Under the pieces are notes generated by a model. That model saw only the letters and a list, made by a program, of their open reading frames with translations, searched no databases and was not told the DNA's origin. Shown here piece after piece: positions 51,940 to 60,952 of a DNA stretch of 64,000 bases. The stretch lies in assembly GCA_019247495.1 (NCBI GenBank), contig JAFAOU010000009.1:1-64000 (forward strand), in the 5' to 3' direction. How positions within the stretch are numbered: the first letter of the stretch is position 1; every line of letters starts with the position of its first letter. The position numbers were made by a program, and so were the translations under genes. The stretch comes from Acidobacteriota bacterium (GTDB taxonomy: Bacteria > Acidobacteriota > Thermoanaerobaculia > Gp7-AA8).

Positions 51940-52412
51940 CGTGGATGCACAAAGACATGGTGTACGCGTGGAAAACACCGAATGCGCGCGTCTGGCCGGA
52001 ACCAAAGCGAAGGATTCCATGGAAAGGATTCATCCAAGAAAAGCACTTCGTGCGATTCGGGTCAGCCCATGCGAACGCACTCCTGTTGCTCGAAATCGCA
52101 TCGGTGCACTGGCTGGATAGCTTCGATATCGAGTGGTACGAAGGCCTGTTCCTGAGACGGTTGCGAGAAAAGCTCTTCGCCGAGCCGCGATACACCGCCT
52201 CGTATCAAGCCGGATACGACCACATTGCGAACACGTACCAATACGACTGGATCGACCTCGAAGCGGCGATCACGCTTGGGAAGACGCGTTACTACGCGGT
52301 CCTCCTCGGAGTGATGAAAGCGATCCTCTCGGAAGAAGGAGCGACAGGAGACATCGCGAGGGTCGCTCTCAAGGCGTTCCGCTTCACTGGACGGCAGTGG
52401 GAGGAAGCGTGA
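51936..52412 (+). CDS. Hypothetical protein (158 aa), aromatic-rich
   Basis: A 158-residue protein coupled by ATGA to the preceding gene. It is rich in Trp, Tyr and Phe ('HFVRFGSAHANALLLLEIAS', 'SYQAGYDHIANTYQYDWIDL') and likely alpha-helical. No family recognised. Confidence 0.6.
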   Translation: MTWMHKDMVYAWKTPNARVWPEPKRRIPWKGFIQEKHFVRFGSAHANALLLLEIASVHWLDSFDIEWYEGLFLRRLREKLFAEPRYTASYQAGYDHIANTYQYDWIDLEAAITLGKTRYYAVLLGVMKAILSEEGATGDIARVALKAFRFTGRQWEEA

Positions 52413-52415
52413 GCC

Positions 52416-53240
52416 ATGCCCTCCGGCAATGCAGATTTCGATTGGCCTCCCGTGCCGTATAGCCAGTTTCTGCGGCAGCAACTCGCCGAGCACACGCAGT
52501 ACGAGTACATCAACCCATCGCTGGATAGACGGTACGACCCTGTCGTGGTCGGGGGCAATGCGATGCATCCCGTCATCCAGCGAAGCGACGTCATTCTGAT
52601 AGACACGGGTAACAAAGAACCTGCGGATGGGCAGCCGGTGGCTGTGCGGGTCGGCGGTGGCAGAACCCTCATCGGATACTGGCGCGATCGAGAAGGAAAG
52701 CCCGTGCTGGAGCAGGAACGAACCGACGCGGTGATTGACCTCTCGCAGTACCCAAACTGGTCCGTCTATGGCGTCGTCACGAAGATCATCGGGCGAGGCA
52801 TTCCACCTCATCCCACTCCGCCCGATATAGCATCAGGACCGGAAGAGCCACGCATGGATGTCACGCCAGGACAGGCGCAGTGGATTGTGGAACGGTTGCT
52901 CGCAGATGGGCGTATCTCCGCAAAGGATGTGAGCCAGTACCTCGACGCTATGCGGGGCGAGATCCGAGACATCGAACGGCGGCTAGCCCTCCTTCGAGAC
53001 GCTCGTAGTGGTCCTGCGGCCTCACCAGCGCCACGGAGCGCGCCACCAATTCGCAAGACAAGGAAGGGAAAGGGCGAACAACGGCCGAAGGCATCCGGTC
53101 ATCCGCGCGGGATCGCAGGAACGCTGGCCGTGCTCCTTCGCTCCATCCCTGCCGCCGAACATGCGGCGATTCAGGCAATTCGTGCCGACCAGGGCATTCA
53201 GGCCGCAATTAAAGCCGCTCGAATCGCCGTGGGAAAGTAA
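52416..53240 (+). CDS. LexA/S24-like protein with catalytic Ser replaced by Ala
   Basis: A 274-residue protein. Residues 40-130 match the LexA/S24 peptidase fold ('VVVGGNAMHPVIQRSDVILI', 'KEPADGQPVAVRVGGG', 'YGVVTKIIGR'). The position of the catalytic Ser in the canonical GDSMxP loop is Ala49 in 'GGNAMHP', so self-cleavage is not expected. Residues 150-190 form a helical segment ('IERRLALLRD') and the C-terminus is basic, Lys/Arg-rich. Probably a regulatory or scaffold protein of the operon. Confidence 0.65.
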   Translation: MPSGNADFDWPPVPYSQFLRQQLAEHTQYEYINPSLDRRYDPVVVGGNAMHPVIQRSDVILIDTGNKEPADGQPVAVRVGGGRTLIGYWRDREGKPVLEQERTDAVIDLSQYPNWSVYGVVTKIIGRGIPPHPTPPDIASGPEEPRMDVTPGQAQWIVERLLADGRISAKDVSQYLDAMRGEIRDIERRLALLRDARSGPAASPAPRSAPPIRKTRKGKGEQRPKASGHPRGIAGTLAVLLRSIPAAEHAAIQAIRADQGIQAAIKAARIAVGK

Positions 53241-53752
53241 GCATCCGCGTCGAGAGCCACTAGATTCGACGCCGCTTTCCACGGTTCCCCGCCGCTGTCT
53301 CGACCTTCGGCATTTGGGAAATCCCCACGATTTCAGACCGGCTCGATGGGTGAGGGGGGGCGTGGGAATCCCCCACTCCACGCGCCACCGGGGTCGTACC
53401 GCACCTACCGTCCGCAGTTGAATGAGGCTGTTCTCGCACCCGAGCGCCCCTTCACATCTTGCCTCCTCACCGGAGAGCGTTGCGGCGCTCTCGCGCGGCC
53501 GACCACGACCTTCTGAGACAGGCACCCCTCGATCATTCTCCTGTGCGCCTCTGAGCCACACCTGATCGAACGTGCGTACCTCTCCCGGACCTCCGTGGGC
53601 CGGTCGCGCGAGGGCGCAGCTACTACGCGCTCAAACACGAAAGGAGGAGACCTTGCGATCACCACCGTTCCGTTACGACCACCGCCTACCTCGCTGTCAT
53701 CTGCATCCCCGCCGATCCTGCCGCCGAGGAGCCCGCCGAAAGGAGTCACGCC
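53241..53752. other. Gap between two gene groups, no gene seen
   Basis: No supported coding sequence. Reading frames in both directions here have no recognisable product. Purine-rich Shine-Dalgarno-like sequence (AAAGGAG) occurs only at its end, before 53753. It may carry the promoter of the following ParB operon. Confidence 0.5.
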
Positions 53753-53986
53753 ATGCGCCAGCTCGCCCGTGATCCGTTCGCGCGAACCACGCTCCTGCGC
53801 GCCGTGATCCGCCCGCTCGCATCCGGGCAGATCTGCTCGTGGTGCGGCAACGTTCGTTCCTCGCGGCGATGCCGCGAGCCCTTCCTGTATCGCTACGGCA
53901 CCGAGCCGGACGCGATACGCCCCCGCGTTTTTTGGCACGACGGAGCGTTCTGCTCGAAGTCCTGCCAAGACGCCTACCACCTCTAA
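53753..53986 (+). CDS. Small zinc-finger-like protein (77 aa)
   Basis: A 77-residue protein with paired cysteines 'GQICSWCGNVRSSRRCREPF' and 'GAFCSKSCQDAYHL', a Cys-x-x-Cys ... Cys-x3-Cys arrangement like small zinc ribbons of phage and plasmid genes. ATG 53753 follows AAAGGAG. It is 31 bp before the ParB-like gene, so likely cotranscribed. Confidence 0.68.
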   Translation: MRQLARDPFARTTLLRAVIRPLASGQICSWCGNVRSSRRCREPFLYRYGTEPDAIRPRVFWHDGAFCSKSCQDAYHL

Positions 53987-54017
53987 ACCACTAACCGACA
54001 ACCGAAGGAGAATCGTT

Positions 54018-55661
54018 ATGGCCCAAACCGAGGCCACACGCTGTCAGTCTGTCTTGCTCGCGCAGCTCCGCGAGTCCCCCTTCAACCCACGTAAGCATTA
54101 TGACGAGCGAGGGCTCAACGAACTCGCCGCAAGCATCACGGACCGCGGCATCCTGCAACCGATCCTCGTCCGCAGATTCGACGATGCGAAGACGCCGTAC
54201 GAGATCGTTACCGGGCACCGCCGCTCCCGCGCCGCAAAGATCGCGAAGCTGACCGTCGTCCCCGTCATCGTTGGCGAATTCACGGATCGCGACGTCCGGC
54301 AGATTCAGCTAATCGAGAATGCGCAGCGCGTCGATCTCTCTCCACTCGAGGAGGCGGGGGCGTACGCGGCGCTGCGCGAACTGGGGCTTTCGACGCGCGA
54401 CATCGCGAAGGAAGTCCACAAGCAGCCGGCGCATGTCGCAGCGCGCCTCACACTGAACACGCTGCCTGCGAAAGTGAAGGCGGAGCTCGCGGCCGGTGTG
54501 CTCACCGTCGAGCATGCGGAGCTCATCGGGCTCATTCCCGATCCGCACCTGCAAGAGCAGGCGCTGAAGAAGTTCATCGTGGAGCACTTCATCGACGCCA
54601 ACTCATCGAAGACGGCGAAGGGCGTCATTCCGCTCGCGAAGGCGCGGCGCATCGTCGAGACGGAGTTTATGACCGTTCTCTCGGCCGCGCCGTTCGATAC
54701 GGAAGACGCGACGCTCTCACCTCTCGGTGCCTGCGCCAAGTGTCCATTCCGCTCGGGCAACGATCGTGATCTGTTCGGGAACGTGCAGGGTAAGAACGTC
54801 TGTACGAACCTCGCGGATTACCGGCTCAAGATCGAAAATCACCTCAAGCGGCTCCGCGAGCAGGGCGCAACCGTTCTGCTCACGCCGCGCGAGGTGAAGG
54901 AGGTCTTTCCGTTCGGCAATCCCCAGGTCGCCGATGACTATGTGGATCTCGACGCGAAGTGTCATGACGATCCGAAGGAGCGCACGTACGACCAGCTCCT
55001 CGCCGACGAGCCGAAACGCTCGACCGTTTTCGCGCAGGTCAACGGCCGTCTGCGGAAGGTGTACCCGAAGGCGCAACTCGCGGCCGCGCTCGATGCCTCC
55101 GGGCACGAGTTTCTGCGGCGGAAATCCGAGCGCCCGGCGACGAATGACGCCGAGCGCAAGGCGCGCCAGCAGCAGAAGCTCGACCGCGCTGTGCGGGTCG
55201 CCACCCTCGCGGCGTTCGCGGCGGCGATCCCGAAGGCGCTCGGTGCTCCTGAGTGGATCGACCTACTCGCGAGTATCGTCATCGAGGAGAAGGGCTGGCA
55301 GCTCGAAGACGTGCTGCCGCGGCACGGCTTCACCGGCAAACGCGACGACCTCAAAGGCAACTGCGAGGCGATCACGCGGAAGCTCGTCGCGAAGATGAAC
55401 GATGCGCAGAAACGTGCCTTTGTCATCGACGCGCTCGTGCATACCTGGGCCGGTCCGAACGCGGACGCCGGCAAACGTGCCGTCTTTACGAAGGTCGTCG
55501 CACAACTCGGAGTCGATGCCAAGGCGATTGAGAGGCAGGTGCGCGCCGACTTCGCGGAGAAGGCTGCGGGGAAATCGAAGCCGAAACTATCGAAGCCGGC
55601 GAGCGCCACGCCGCCGCATGTTGCACGTCCAGCGGCCAAGGTCGTGCGGGCGCGAGCATGA
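54018..55661 (+). CDS. ParB/Spo0J-family protein with zinc-finger-like insert
   Basis: A 547-residue protein. The N-terminal ParB domain is clear: 'SPFNPRKHYDERGLNELAAS', 'YEIVTGHRRSRAAKIAKL' (Arg-rich nucleotide-binding motif), 'IQLIENAQRVDLSPLEEAGA', followed by a helix-turn-helix region ('GLSTRDIAKEVHKQPAHVAA'). A Cys pair 'GACAKCPFRSGNDRDLF' (about 237) and later Cys give a zinc-site-like insert typical of phage and plasmid ParB-like proteins. The C-terminal 250 residues are helical. No ParA partner is present. Start ATG 54018 follows AAGGAG. Suggests partition, replication or nuclease-type roles on a mobile element. Confidence 0.85.
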   Translation: MAQTEATRCQSVLLAQLRESPFNPRKHYDERGLNELAASITDRGILQPILVRRFDDAKTPYEIVTGHRRSRAAKIAKLTVVPVIVGEFTDRDVRQIQLIENAQRVDLSPLEEAGAYAALRELGLSTRDIAKEVHKQPAHVAARLTLNTLPAKVKAELAAGVLTVEHAELIGLIPDPHLQEQALKKFIVEHFIDANSSKTAKGVIPLAKARRIVETEFMTVLSAAPFDTEDATLSPLGACAKCPFRSGNDRDLFGNVQGKNVCTNLADYRLKIENHLKRLREQGATVLLTPREVKEVFPFGNPQVADDYVDLDAKCHDDPKERTYDQLLADEPKRSTVFAQVNGRLRKVYPKAQLAAALDASGHEFLRRKSERPATNDAERKARQQQKLDRAVRVATLAAFAAAIPKALGAPEWIDLLASIVIEEKGWQLEDVLPRHGFTGKRDDLKGNCEAITRKLVAKMNDAQKRAFVIDALVHTWAGPNADAGKRAVFTKVVAQLGVDAKAIERQVRADFAEKAAGKSKPKLSKPASATPPHVARPAAKVVRARA

Positions 55662-55677
55662 GCTGGAGGACCGAGCA

Positions 55678-55896
55678 ATGGCACGGTTCTACGGTGAAGT
55701 TGAGGGTACGCGTGGTCGCGCCTCGCGTCTCGGCAGCTCTGGCATACGGTCGCATACTCGCGGTTGGAACGTCGGCGTGGAGGTCATCTGCACGATCCGA
55801 GACGGCGCCGACGTGATCGAGGTCTACGAGACTGGCGGCAGCCATGCGCCCAGCTCGAAGCGGCTGCTCGCAACGGTCACGGATCGCAAAAAGTAG
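55678..55896 (+). CDS. Small beta-rich conserved mobile-element protein (72 aa)
   Basis: A 72-residue protein beginning 'MARFYGEVEGTRGRASRLGS' with 'HTRGWNVGVEVICTIRDGAD' and 'YETGGSHAPSSKRLLATVT'. Proteins with this pattern recur on plasmids, integrative elements and phages next to ParB-like genes; function unknown. It follows parB by 16 bp and is followed by an intrinsic terminator. Confidence 0.72.
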   Translation: MARFYGEVEGTRGRASRLGSSGIRSHTRGWNVGVEVICTIRDGADVIEVYETGGSHAPSSKRLLATVTDRKK

Positions 55897-55903
55897 TTGT
55901 CTT

Positions 55904-55934
55904 GGGGCGGCCGGTTTCCGGCCGCCCCTTTTCT
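55904..55934 (+). terminator. Intrinsic terminator after the ParB operon
   Basis: GGGGCGGCCGG-TTT-CCGGCCGCCCC (55904-55928) is a perfect 11-bp hairpin followed by TTTTCTTC. A close relative of this hairpin, GGGCGGCCG-TTT-CGGCCGCCC, ends the next gene pair at 58440. Confidence 0.92.
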
Positions 55935-56136
55935 TCAGAGAGCAGGGTCCTACGGGTACGGGACGACCGTTAACGTAGAAACGCCCGGTTGTTCAGCGAG
56001 GGGTAGGGATATTCGACTGGCTGTCACTCCTAATAGGTGAGACGACCGACGCTTTGAAGTTGCCTTGGGCGACCCGGCGGCTGTGTGCCCGTGCGCACTC
56101 GCGAGGACGAAGACATGTCGGTCGAAGAGGATACGA

Positions 56137-57312
56137 GTGGACACGAGCAACGACGATATAGCGGTCCTTCAACCTCTGTACGACGGAGAGAATGCACCCG
56201 GCATTCTCGCGGTGAACCCCGATTGGGCATATGTCCCCCCCGTCCGACTTGGCTTCACCCTCAACCTCGATCGGGAAGAAACCACCTGCTTACCAGCGGT
56301 AGCCGTCGAAGAAGCGGAACGCCGGCGCCGACAGGACTTCCCCATTCAGCAAAGCAATCGGTATCCCTCAAAACTGGTAGAGAAAGCTTTGGCAGAAGCG
56401 CTCGCCGAAGACATCGGCGTTGATCCAGCGAACGTCCTTCTAGGCAACGGCATCATGAACATCCTGACGTACATCTACGCGGTTTACGCCAAGCCGCTTG
56501 AATACGTCACGGTACCGACGCCTGGGTTTTGGCCGGCGTACACGTACGCGATGCAACGAGGGATGGGCATCCGCATGCCGCTCTACGTGCAGAATCGCGC
56601 CGATACTTACCGGCCGACATTTCGTTTTCCGGTCGATGCGATCCGAGAAGCGTTAAGCCGCACATCCCCAATCTGTTACCTCTGCAACCCAAACAATCCA
56701 ACAGGGACGCTGCTGCCGATCGAGGATATCGAGACATTAGTTACGGCGTTCCCAGCTACACTTTTCATTCTCGACGAGGCTTACGGCGCCTTTGCGGCAA
56801 ATCGTCTCGATACGAACCATCTCGAACTTTCGGACGGCGTTCGCCTCATAAAACGAGGGCACAGGAACGTCGTCGTTGCTCGTACCTTTTCCAAAGCGTA
56901 CGCGCTCGCCAATCACCGCATCGGCTACATCGTGTCCGACACGAGCAACATCACAACCATCCGCGCACAAATGGGCCCTTACGACATGAGCGAGCTCTCG
57001 CTGGCAATGGCGTACTACAACTATAGAGAGAGGTCGCATACCCTCAGCGTAGTTCGCTCGGTTGTCACGAACATGGAGAGATTCGCCGCTTACTTGGAAG
57101 ATCACCACATATCTCACTACGGAGGGTATCGCAATTCTCTACTCGTCGAAGGGCTATCCCTTTCAGAATCGTACGAACAGAACGGGATTGCCGTGCGATC
57201 GATGGTTTACCAACCCGGCATCCCAAACCCGATCGCTTCGACGTTCCGCATCACGATTCCAGCCGACAAGCGAACTTCGACCTGCTCATGGATGTCACAG
57301 CTCGGATCATAA
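56137..57312 (+). CDS. HisC-like PLP aminotransferase (class I/II)
   Basis: A 391-residue PLP enzyme related to histidinol-phosphate aminotransferase. Key motifs: 'ICYLCNPNNPTGTLLPIEDI', 'LFILDEAYGAFA' (PLP-ring Asp and Tyr) and the Schiff-base Lys in 'ARTFSKAYALANHRIGYIV'; a C-terminal Arg is in 'ASTFRITIPAD'. No other his or amino-acid biosynthesis genes are near, and it sits within a mobile island, followed 18 bp later by a frameshifted membrane gene. I choose GTG 56137 (preceded by GAAGAGG). Use of A/T-ending codons is higher than in the neighbours, suggesting separate transfer. Confidence 0.88.
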   Translation: MDTSNDDIAVLQPLYDGENAPGILAVNPDWAYVPPVRLGFTLNLDREETTCLPAVAVEEAERRRRQDFPIQQSNRYPSKLVEKALAEALAEDIGVDPANVLLGNGIMNILTYIYAVYAKPLEYVTVPTPGFWPAYTYAMQRGMGIRMPLYVQNRADTYRPTFRFPVDAIREALSRTSPICYLCNPNNPTGTLLPIEDIETLVTAFPATLFILDEAYGAFAANRLDTNHLELSDGVRLIKRGHRNVVVARTFSKAYALANHRIGYIVSDTSNITTIRAQMGPYDMSELSLAMAYYNYRERSHTLSVVRSVVTNMERFAAYLEDHHISHYGGYRNSLLVEGLSLSESYEQNGIAVRSMVYQPGIPNPIASTFRITIPADKRTSTCSWMSQLGS

Positions 57313-57330
57313 GCGCAAGGGATACCGACT

Positions 57331-58377
57331 GATGGATCTTCCGCGCAAGCAGTTAACTCGCACCACGCAGGCGCTGGTTGCGCTCAGCATCGTCGGCACA
57401 TTGCTTGAACGTTTTTACATAGCGTCGATATCGAGTGGCCGTTCCTCTCGAAAGCATCGATCCTTCTAGCGTTGGTTGGCGTAATTTTCTACATCGAAAA
57501 ACTCTCCGACAGTCTCGACGAACTTCAAGCGCAGCTTGCCTCAATTGCAAGCGATCGACGAGATCTGGATGCATTGATCTCCTTGTATGAGCCATCGGAC
57601 TCGAAGCCTGGCCAGAAACTCCACGTGCTCTCGGCTGCTTCGGTTCTTTCCGAACTCTATCGTGTACGCTTTAAACAGGATTTGAGCCAGGCTTCGCTGC
57701 TAGCCAACAGCTATAAGAATGACAAGCAAGCGGAGCTGGAGGACATGTCGATTACGTTCTCACTCCTACGTGAGATGGAACATCGTCTGCCACAGGGCGG
57801 TGTCTGGCTCGGCATCACCCACATAACAAGCAAGGAGAGCTGGGTCGCTGGTTTTAGGGAGGGGCGCGGGGCATTCTACGAATTCGTGTCGCGTATGCGC
57901 GAGCGCACGCACGCCGGGTCGTTACACGTATTCCGTATATTTTGTGTTCGCGATCTGGCCGACTTTGCTGGGCTAAAAGACGTTATTGATAAGGAGCGAA
58001 CTGCCAATATTCACATCAGGATTTTTAAGGAGGATATCGCGAATTTTCCACGTGATATGTCCCTTTTATGGCAACCTCGTCGCCGTCAGTGGAACGGTAC
58101 TTCAGCATTGGAGGAGGAGGACCTGCTCGGAGGCGAGCGGCTTCAGGCAACATTACGCAAAAAGAACTTGGAGGCCAGTTGCGGCCTGGTCTTTCGAAGC
58201 GTTGATCTACAAACTCTCGCAGCCGTCACAATTTGTGAGCCGAACTCAAGCGAATTCGGCAAACTCTGCGATCAGTTCAAAGAGGCGTGGAATCAGGGAA
58301 GATCTTACGGCGAACTCGTAGCCGAGCTGCAGAATCCAGCGACGTCCTCCCCACGACGCAGAGCGTCGGATAACTGA
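57331..58377 (+). pseudogene. Two-TM protein gene with a frameshift at a T5 run
   Basis: ATG 57331 opens MDLPRKQLTRTTQALVALSI, with a first TM, but this frame stops at 57469. The other frame continues with a second TM ('ASILLALVGVIFYIEKL') and a 270-residue soluble domain ('GVWLGITHITSKESWVAGF', 'LHVFRIFCVRDLADFAGL') to 58377. Reading -1 (or adding a T) in CGTTTTTAC at about 57411 joins them into a single protein of about 350 residues: two N-terminal TM segments plus a cytosolic domain. It follows the aminotransferase in one operon. It could be a sequencing error, a true pseudogene or programmed frameshifting. Confidence 0.65.
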
Positions 58378-58439
58378 CTAGTTAGAAGCGGTCGACTAAC
58401 TCTGCACGCAGACCGCTGAACCTTTAAAACCGATTACTG

Positions 58440-58464
58440 GGGCGGCCGTTTCGGCCGCCCTTTT
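58440..58464 (+). terminator. Intrinsic terminator after the aminotransferase/2-TM operon
   Basis: GGGCGGCCG (58440-58448), TTT, CGGCCGCCC (58452-58460), then TTTT. Almost the same stem as the terminator at 55904, so the aminotransferase module sits between twin terminators. Confidence 0.9.
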
Positions 58465-58524
58465 CCCAACACGGCGCACGCCGTGCAGTACGGAGGCGAC
58501 CGCTAGTGCACCAGAGGTGATTGA

Positions 58525-58714
58525 ATGTACTACCACTCAAACATCGCACGCTTTCTCTTCGATCCCGCGCTTGACGCACGTTCGCCGGAATTGACAGTCC
58601 GCGAAATCGTCTGTGCGTGCAACAGAAACCCTCGCCGTGTACGAACGCGACATGTATAACGAGGCGGACCTCGGGACGCCCGGCGAGTTGCGTGTGACCT
58701 TTCACGCCGCGTGA
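58525..58714 (+). pseudogene. Possible frameshifted short gene
   Basis: ATG 58525 reads MYYHSNIARFLFDPALDARS then, near 58615, coding character moves to another frame ('TLAVYERDMYNEADLG') that ends in TGA at 58712-58714. Each half has good codon structure, and joining them gives about 62 residues. There is no family match, so this is tentative. Confidence 0.35.
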
Positions 58715-58825
58715 GATGTCAACCGGAGCCCGCGATTGATCACCGTCGCGTTCTCCATCGCGGTGGCGCGGTCGCGGAAACCTGCCAAAATCCTGTGTAA
58801 GTCATTCTGCGACATCAACCTACGA

Positions 58826-58958
58826 TTGACTTGTGGGCGCCACGGCACTACGCTGCGCGCGGAGATTTGACCTGCCTCCGCGGCGTCTCGCCGCGTGCGT
58901 AGCTTATCTCCGTTCAGTTGGTGGCGTCCGTGCGTTCGAGGCACGGGCGCCTTTTTTT
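58826..58958 (+). ncRNA. Candidate small RNA: promoter plus strong terminator
   Basis: TTGACT (58826-58831), a 17-base spacer and TACGCT (58849-58854) form a promoter-like pair. At 58923-58951 GGCGTCCGTGC pairs with GCACGGGCGCC and is followed by TTTTTTT, a strong intrinsic terminator. The 70-100 nt between has no ORF and contains a second hairpin (CCGCGGCG...CGCCGCG). The transcript would end 134 bp before the TPR gene. An unlinked leader or a small RNA are both possible. 58715-59092 holds no gene. Confidence 0.45.
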
Positions 58959-59092
58959 ATTTGACTTTCGGCTGTCAACGTCTGACACTCGTTCCGGGAA
59001 CAAATCGTCAATGTTTTTGGCGGCGGTCTCGAACACCGTCTTGTTCCTTCCGGCGTCCGCGGGTCCGACGACAACTGAATGGAGAGAGGGTT

Positions 59093-60952
59093 ATGCGATA
59101 TGCAACTGAGAGAGGTGCACGTGTCGTTGTAACCGGAGCGCGACTCGCGCTCGCGGTGCTGCTGCTCACGCTGCTTTCAACCGCGGTTGTTGCCGCGCCG
59201 ACGCCGGACGCGCAAAGGGAACGAAGGGATCGGCGAAACCGCGATACAACTGTCGTTATCGCAGAAACGGGCCACTCCGGAAATGCGTTGACGGCGATTG
59301 ATGATGCGCCGACAGAACCGGCGACGGCATACGAGAAGGCGCGGCAGCTCGCGTTGCGCGGCGCATGGCAGGAGGCCGAGTCTGTTACGGCGTCGGCGCT
59401 CATCGCTGATCCGGAGAACCCGGATCTCCACCGCCTCGCTGCCGAGATCGCCCATACGTACTATGCGGATTTCAATCGCCTCGATGCACTCGAAGGCGCG
59501 GCGATGCACGCGTATCGCGCGTTCACGCTGGCGCTCGAGAACGCGTCGATTGACTATCGGGCCGCCGAGTTGATCGCCGACAGCGCAGCGGCGCTGCCTG
59601 TTCCGCTCGATGCCGTTAGCAACGCCTTCACACGAGCGGAAGCGTACGACAACAGCGGGCGGATTGCGGAGGCGTACGCGCGTACGCTGATCGCCGTCGG
59701 CGCTCCGGGCGCGGAGACGGCGTTCCGCCGCGCCGCGGCCGTGGCGACTGCAGGAAACACGGAAACCGCTGAGGCATACGCCGAATGGCTGCTTGACCGC
59801 GGTCGCGCGAGCGATGCTTTCGATGTTCTCGCGCGCTTCGACACGCCGGAAACGAACACGTACGTCGCGTTCCTGCGCGGCGTCGCGCTGGAGCGTCTCG
59901 GCGACACCGGTGCGGCGGCGAACGAATACGCGAGATACACCGATTTCAGCACGCTCTACCCGGCTCCCGCACGGTTCCGCATCGCCGGCAGCGCCGCTCA
60001 GTCGGCGGCGCAGATTCGCTTCGAAGATGACCGGCACGTAGCCAGCGCGTCGGTCACACACGCGGGCGTGCTGTCGGTGACCACATCACAAGCAGTTCAA
60101 GGACTCGCGTACCTCATTCAGGGCGAAGCGGGTACTGAGCTCGTCGGCAGCAAGCGCGCAGAGGGCTGGGTCGTGCGAAACCGCGCGCTGCGGGGAAGCA
60201 TCTACGGCTCCGACGGCCTGTCATGCCCGTACGTGACGAACGGCGGCGCCACGATCGCAGACCAGTACACGAACGTCATGTGCCAGGGCAGCGGCGCGCA
60301 GTTCAACGGCATGTGCATCGCATGGTGCTCGAATCCCAACACCACGACCTGCAAGCTCGCGTCGGCTGACTCGGCGAGCGCCGCTTCCGATGTCTACAAC
60401 GGCAAAGCCCCGGATCCGGTAGGGATGCATTGCCCCGGAGGCTTCGCCGTCTTCGGCGCGATGTGCGATCCGGCGACGCGGTGCTATGGCGGGCAAGATA
60501 GCTACCGTCTCCGCGGCGGCGTTTTCAACTGGGCGACCGGAGTGGGCGTGCCGTGTCCTGCAAGATGCTCGTCGACCTCGGTAGGGAAGACGTGCGGAAA
60601 CGGCAGCTCCGACAACTGCTTCTACTCGAACGCGAACTATGCGCGAAGCGGAGTCGTAACCTACAGCGTGACGTTCACGGCGTCCGGTCAGGTCGGCCTG
60701 TCGCCGTCGTTCTCCGCTGGTGCAGGCACGCAGACCGCGCACTTGGAAGGTCCTGAGGATCAGACGAATCCGGACTTCGACCTCTCGCTCCAGAAGTCCG
60801 CGTCGTCGGGATGGGTCGACGTCGCGCGTTCGGCGCGCGCAGGAACCGTCGAAGACCTCAAGTACAGCAGCAGCGCGTCAGGGACCTACCGGTGGCGCAT
60901 CGCGAGCATGCGAGGCACCGGCTCCGCGCAGTTGTACACGGTCCGACAGTAG
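59093..60952 (+). CDS. Secreted TPR protein with cell-wall-hydrolase-like domain
   Basis: A 619-residue exported protein. A signal peptide (to about residue 40, 'ARLALAVLLLTLLSTAVVAA') is followed by TPR-like helical repeats (about 75-310, 'YEKARQLALRGAWQEAESVT', 'EAYAEWLLDRGRASDAFDVL'). At about 345-450 'LAYLIQGEAGTELVG' and 'AEGWVVRNRALRGSI' resemble SleB-type cell-wall hydrolases (the Glu in 'GEAG' is the candidate catalytic residue). A Cys-rich region (eight or more Cys) and a C-terminal beta-sandwich follow. ATG 59093 follows GAGAGAGG. A role in penetrating or remodelling the wall fits an integrative element. Confidence 0.65.
   Translation: MRYATERGARVVVTGARLALAVLLLTLLSTAVVAAPTPDAQRERRDRRNRDTTVVIAETGHSGNALTAIDDAPTEPATAYEKARQLALRGAWQEAESVTASALIADPENPDLHRLAAEIAHTYYADFNRLDALEGAAMHAYRAFTLALENASIDYRAAELIADSAAALPVPLDAVSNAFTRAEAYDNSGRIAEAYARTLIAVGAPGAETAFRRAAAVATAGNTETAEAYAEWLLDRGRASDAFDVLARFDTPETNTYVAFLRGVALERLGDTGAAANEYARYTDFSTLYPAPARFRIAGSAAQSAAQIRFEDDRHVASASVTHAGVLSVTTSQAVQGLAYLIQGEAGTELVGSKRAEGWVVRNRALRGSIYGSDGLSCPYVTNGGATIADQYTNVMCQGSGAQFNGMCIAWCSNPNTTTCKLASADSASAASDVYNGKAPDPVGMHCPGGFAVFGAMCDPATRCYGGQDSYRLRGGVFNWATGVGVPCPARCSSTSVGKTCGNGSSDNCFYSNANYARSGVVTYSVTFTASGQVGLSPSFSAGAGTQTAHLEGPEDQTNPDFDLSLQKSASSGWVDVARSARAGTVEDLKYSSSASGTYRWRIASMRGTGSAQLYTVRQ

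Noticed and set aside
53405..54037. 210-codon minus-strand frame across the gap before the ParB gene
   Set aside because: Antisense to two better-supported small genes and low in complexity.
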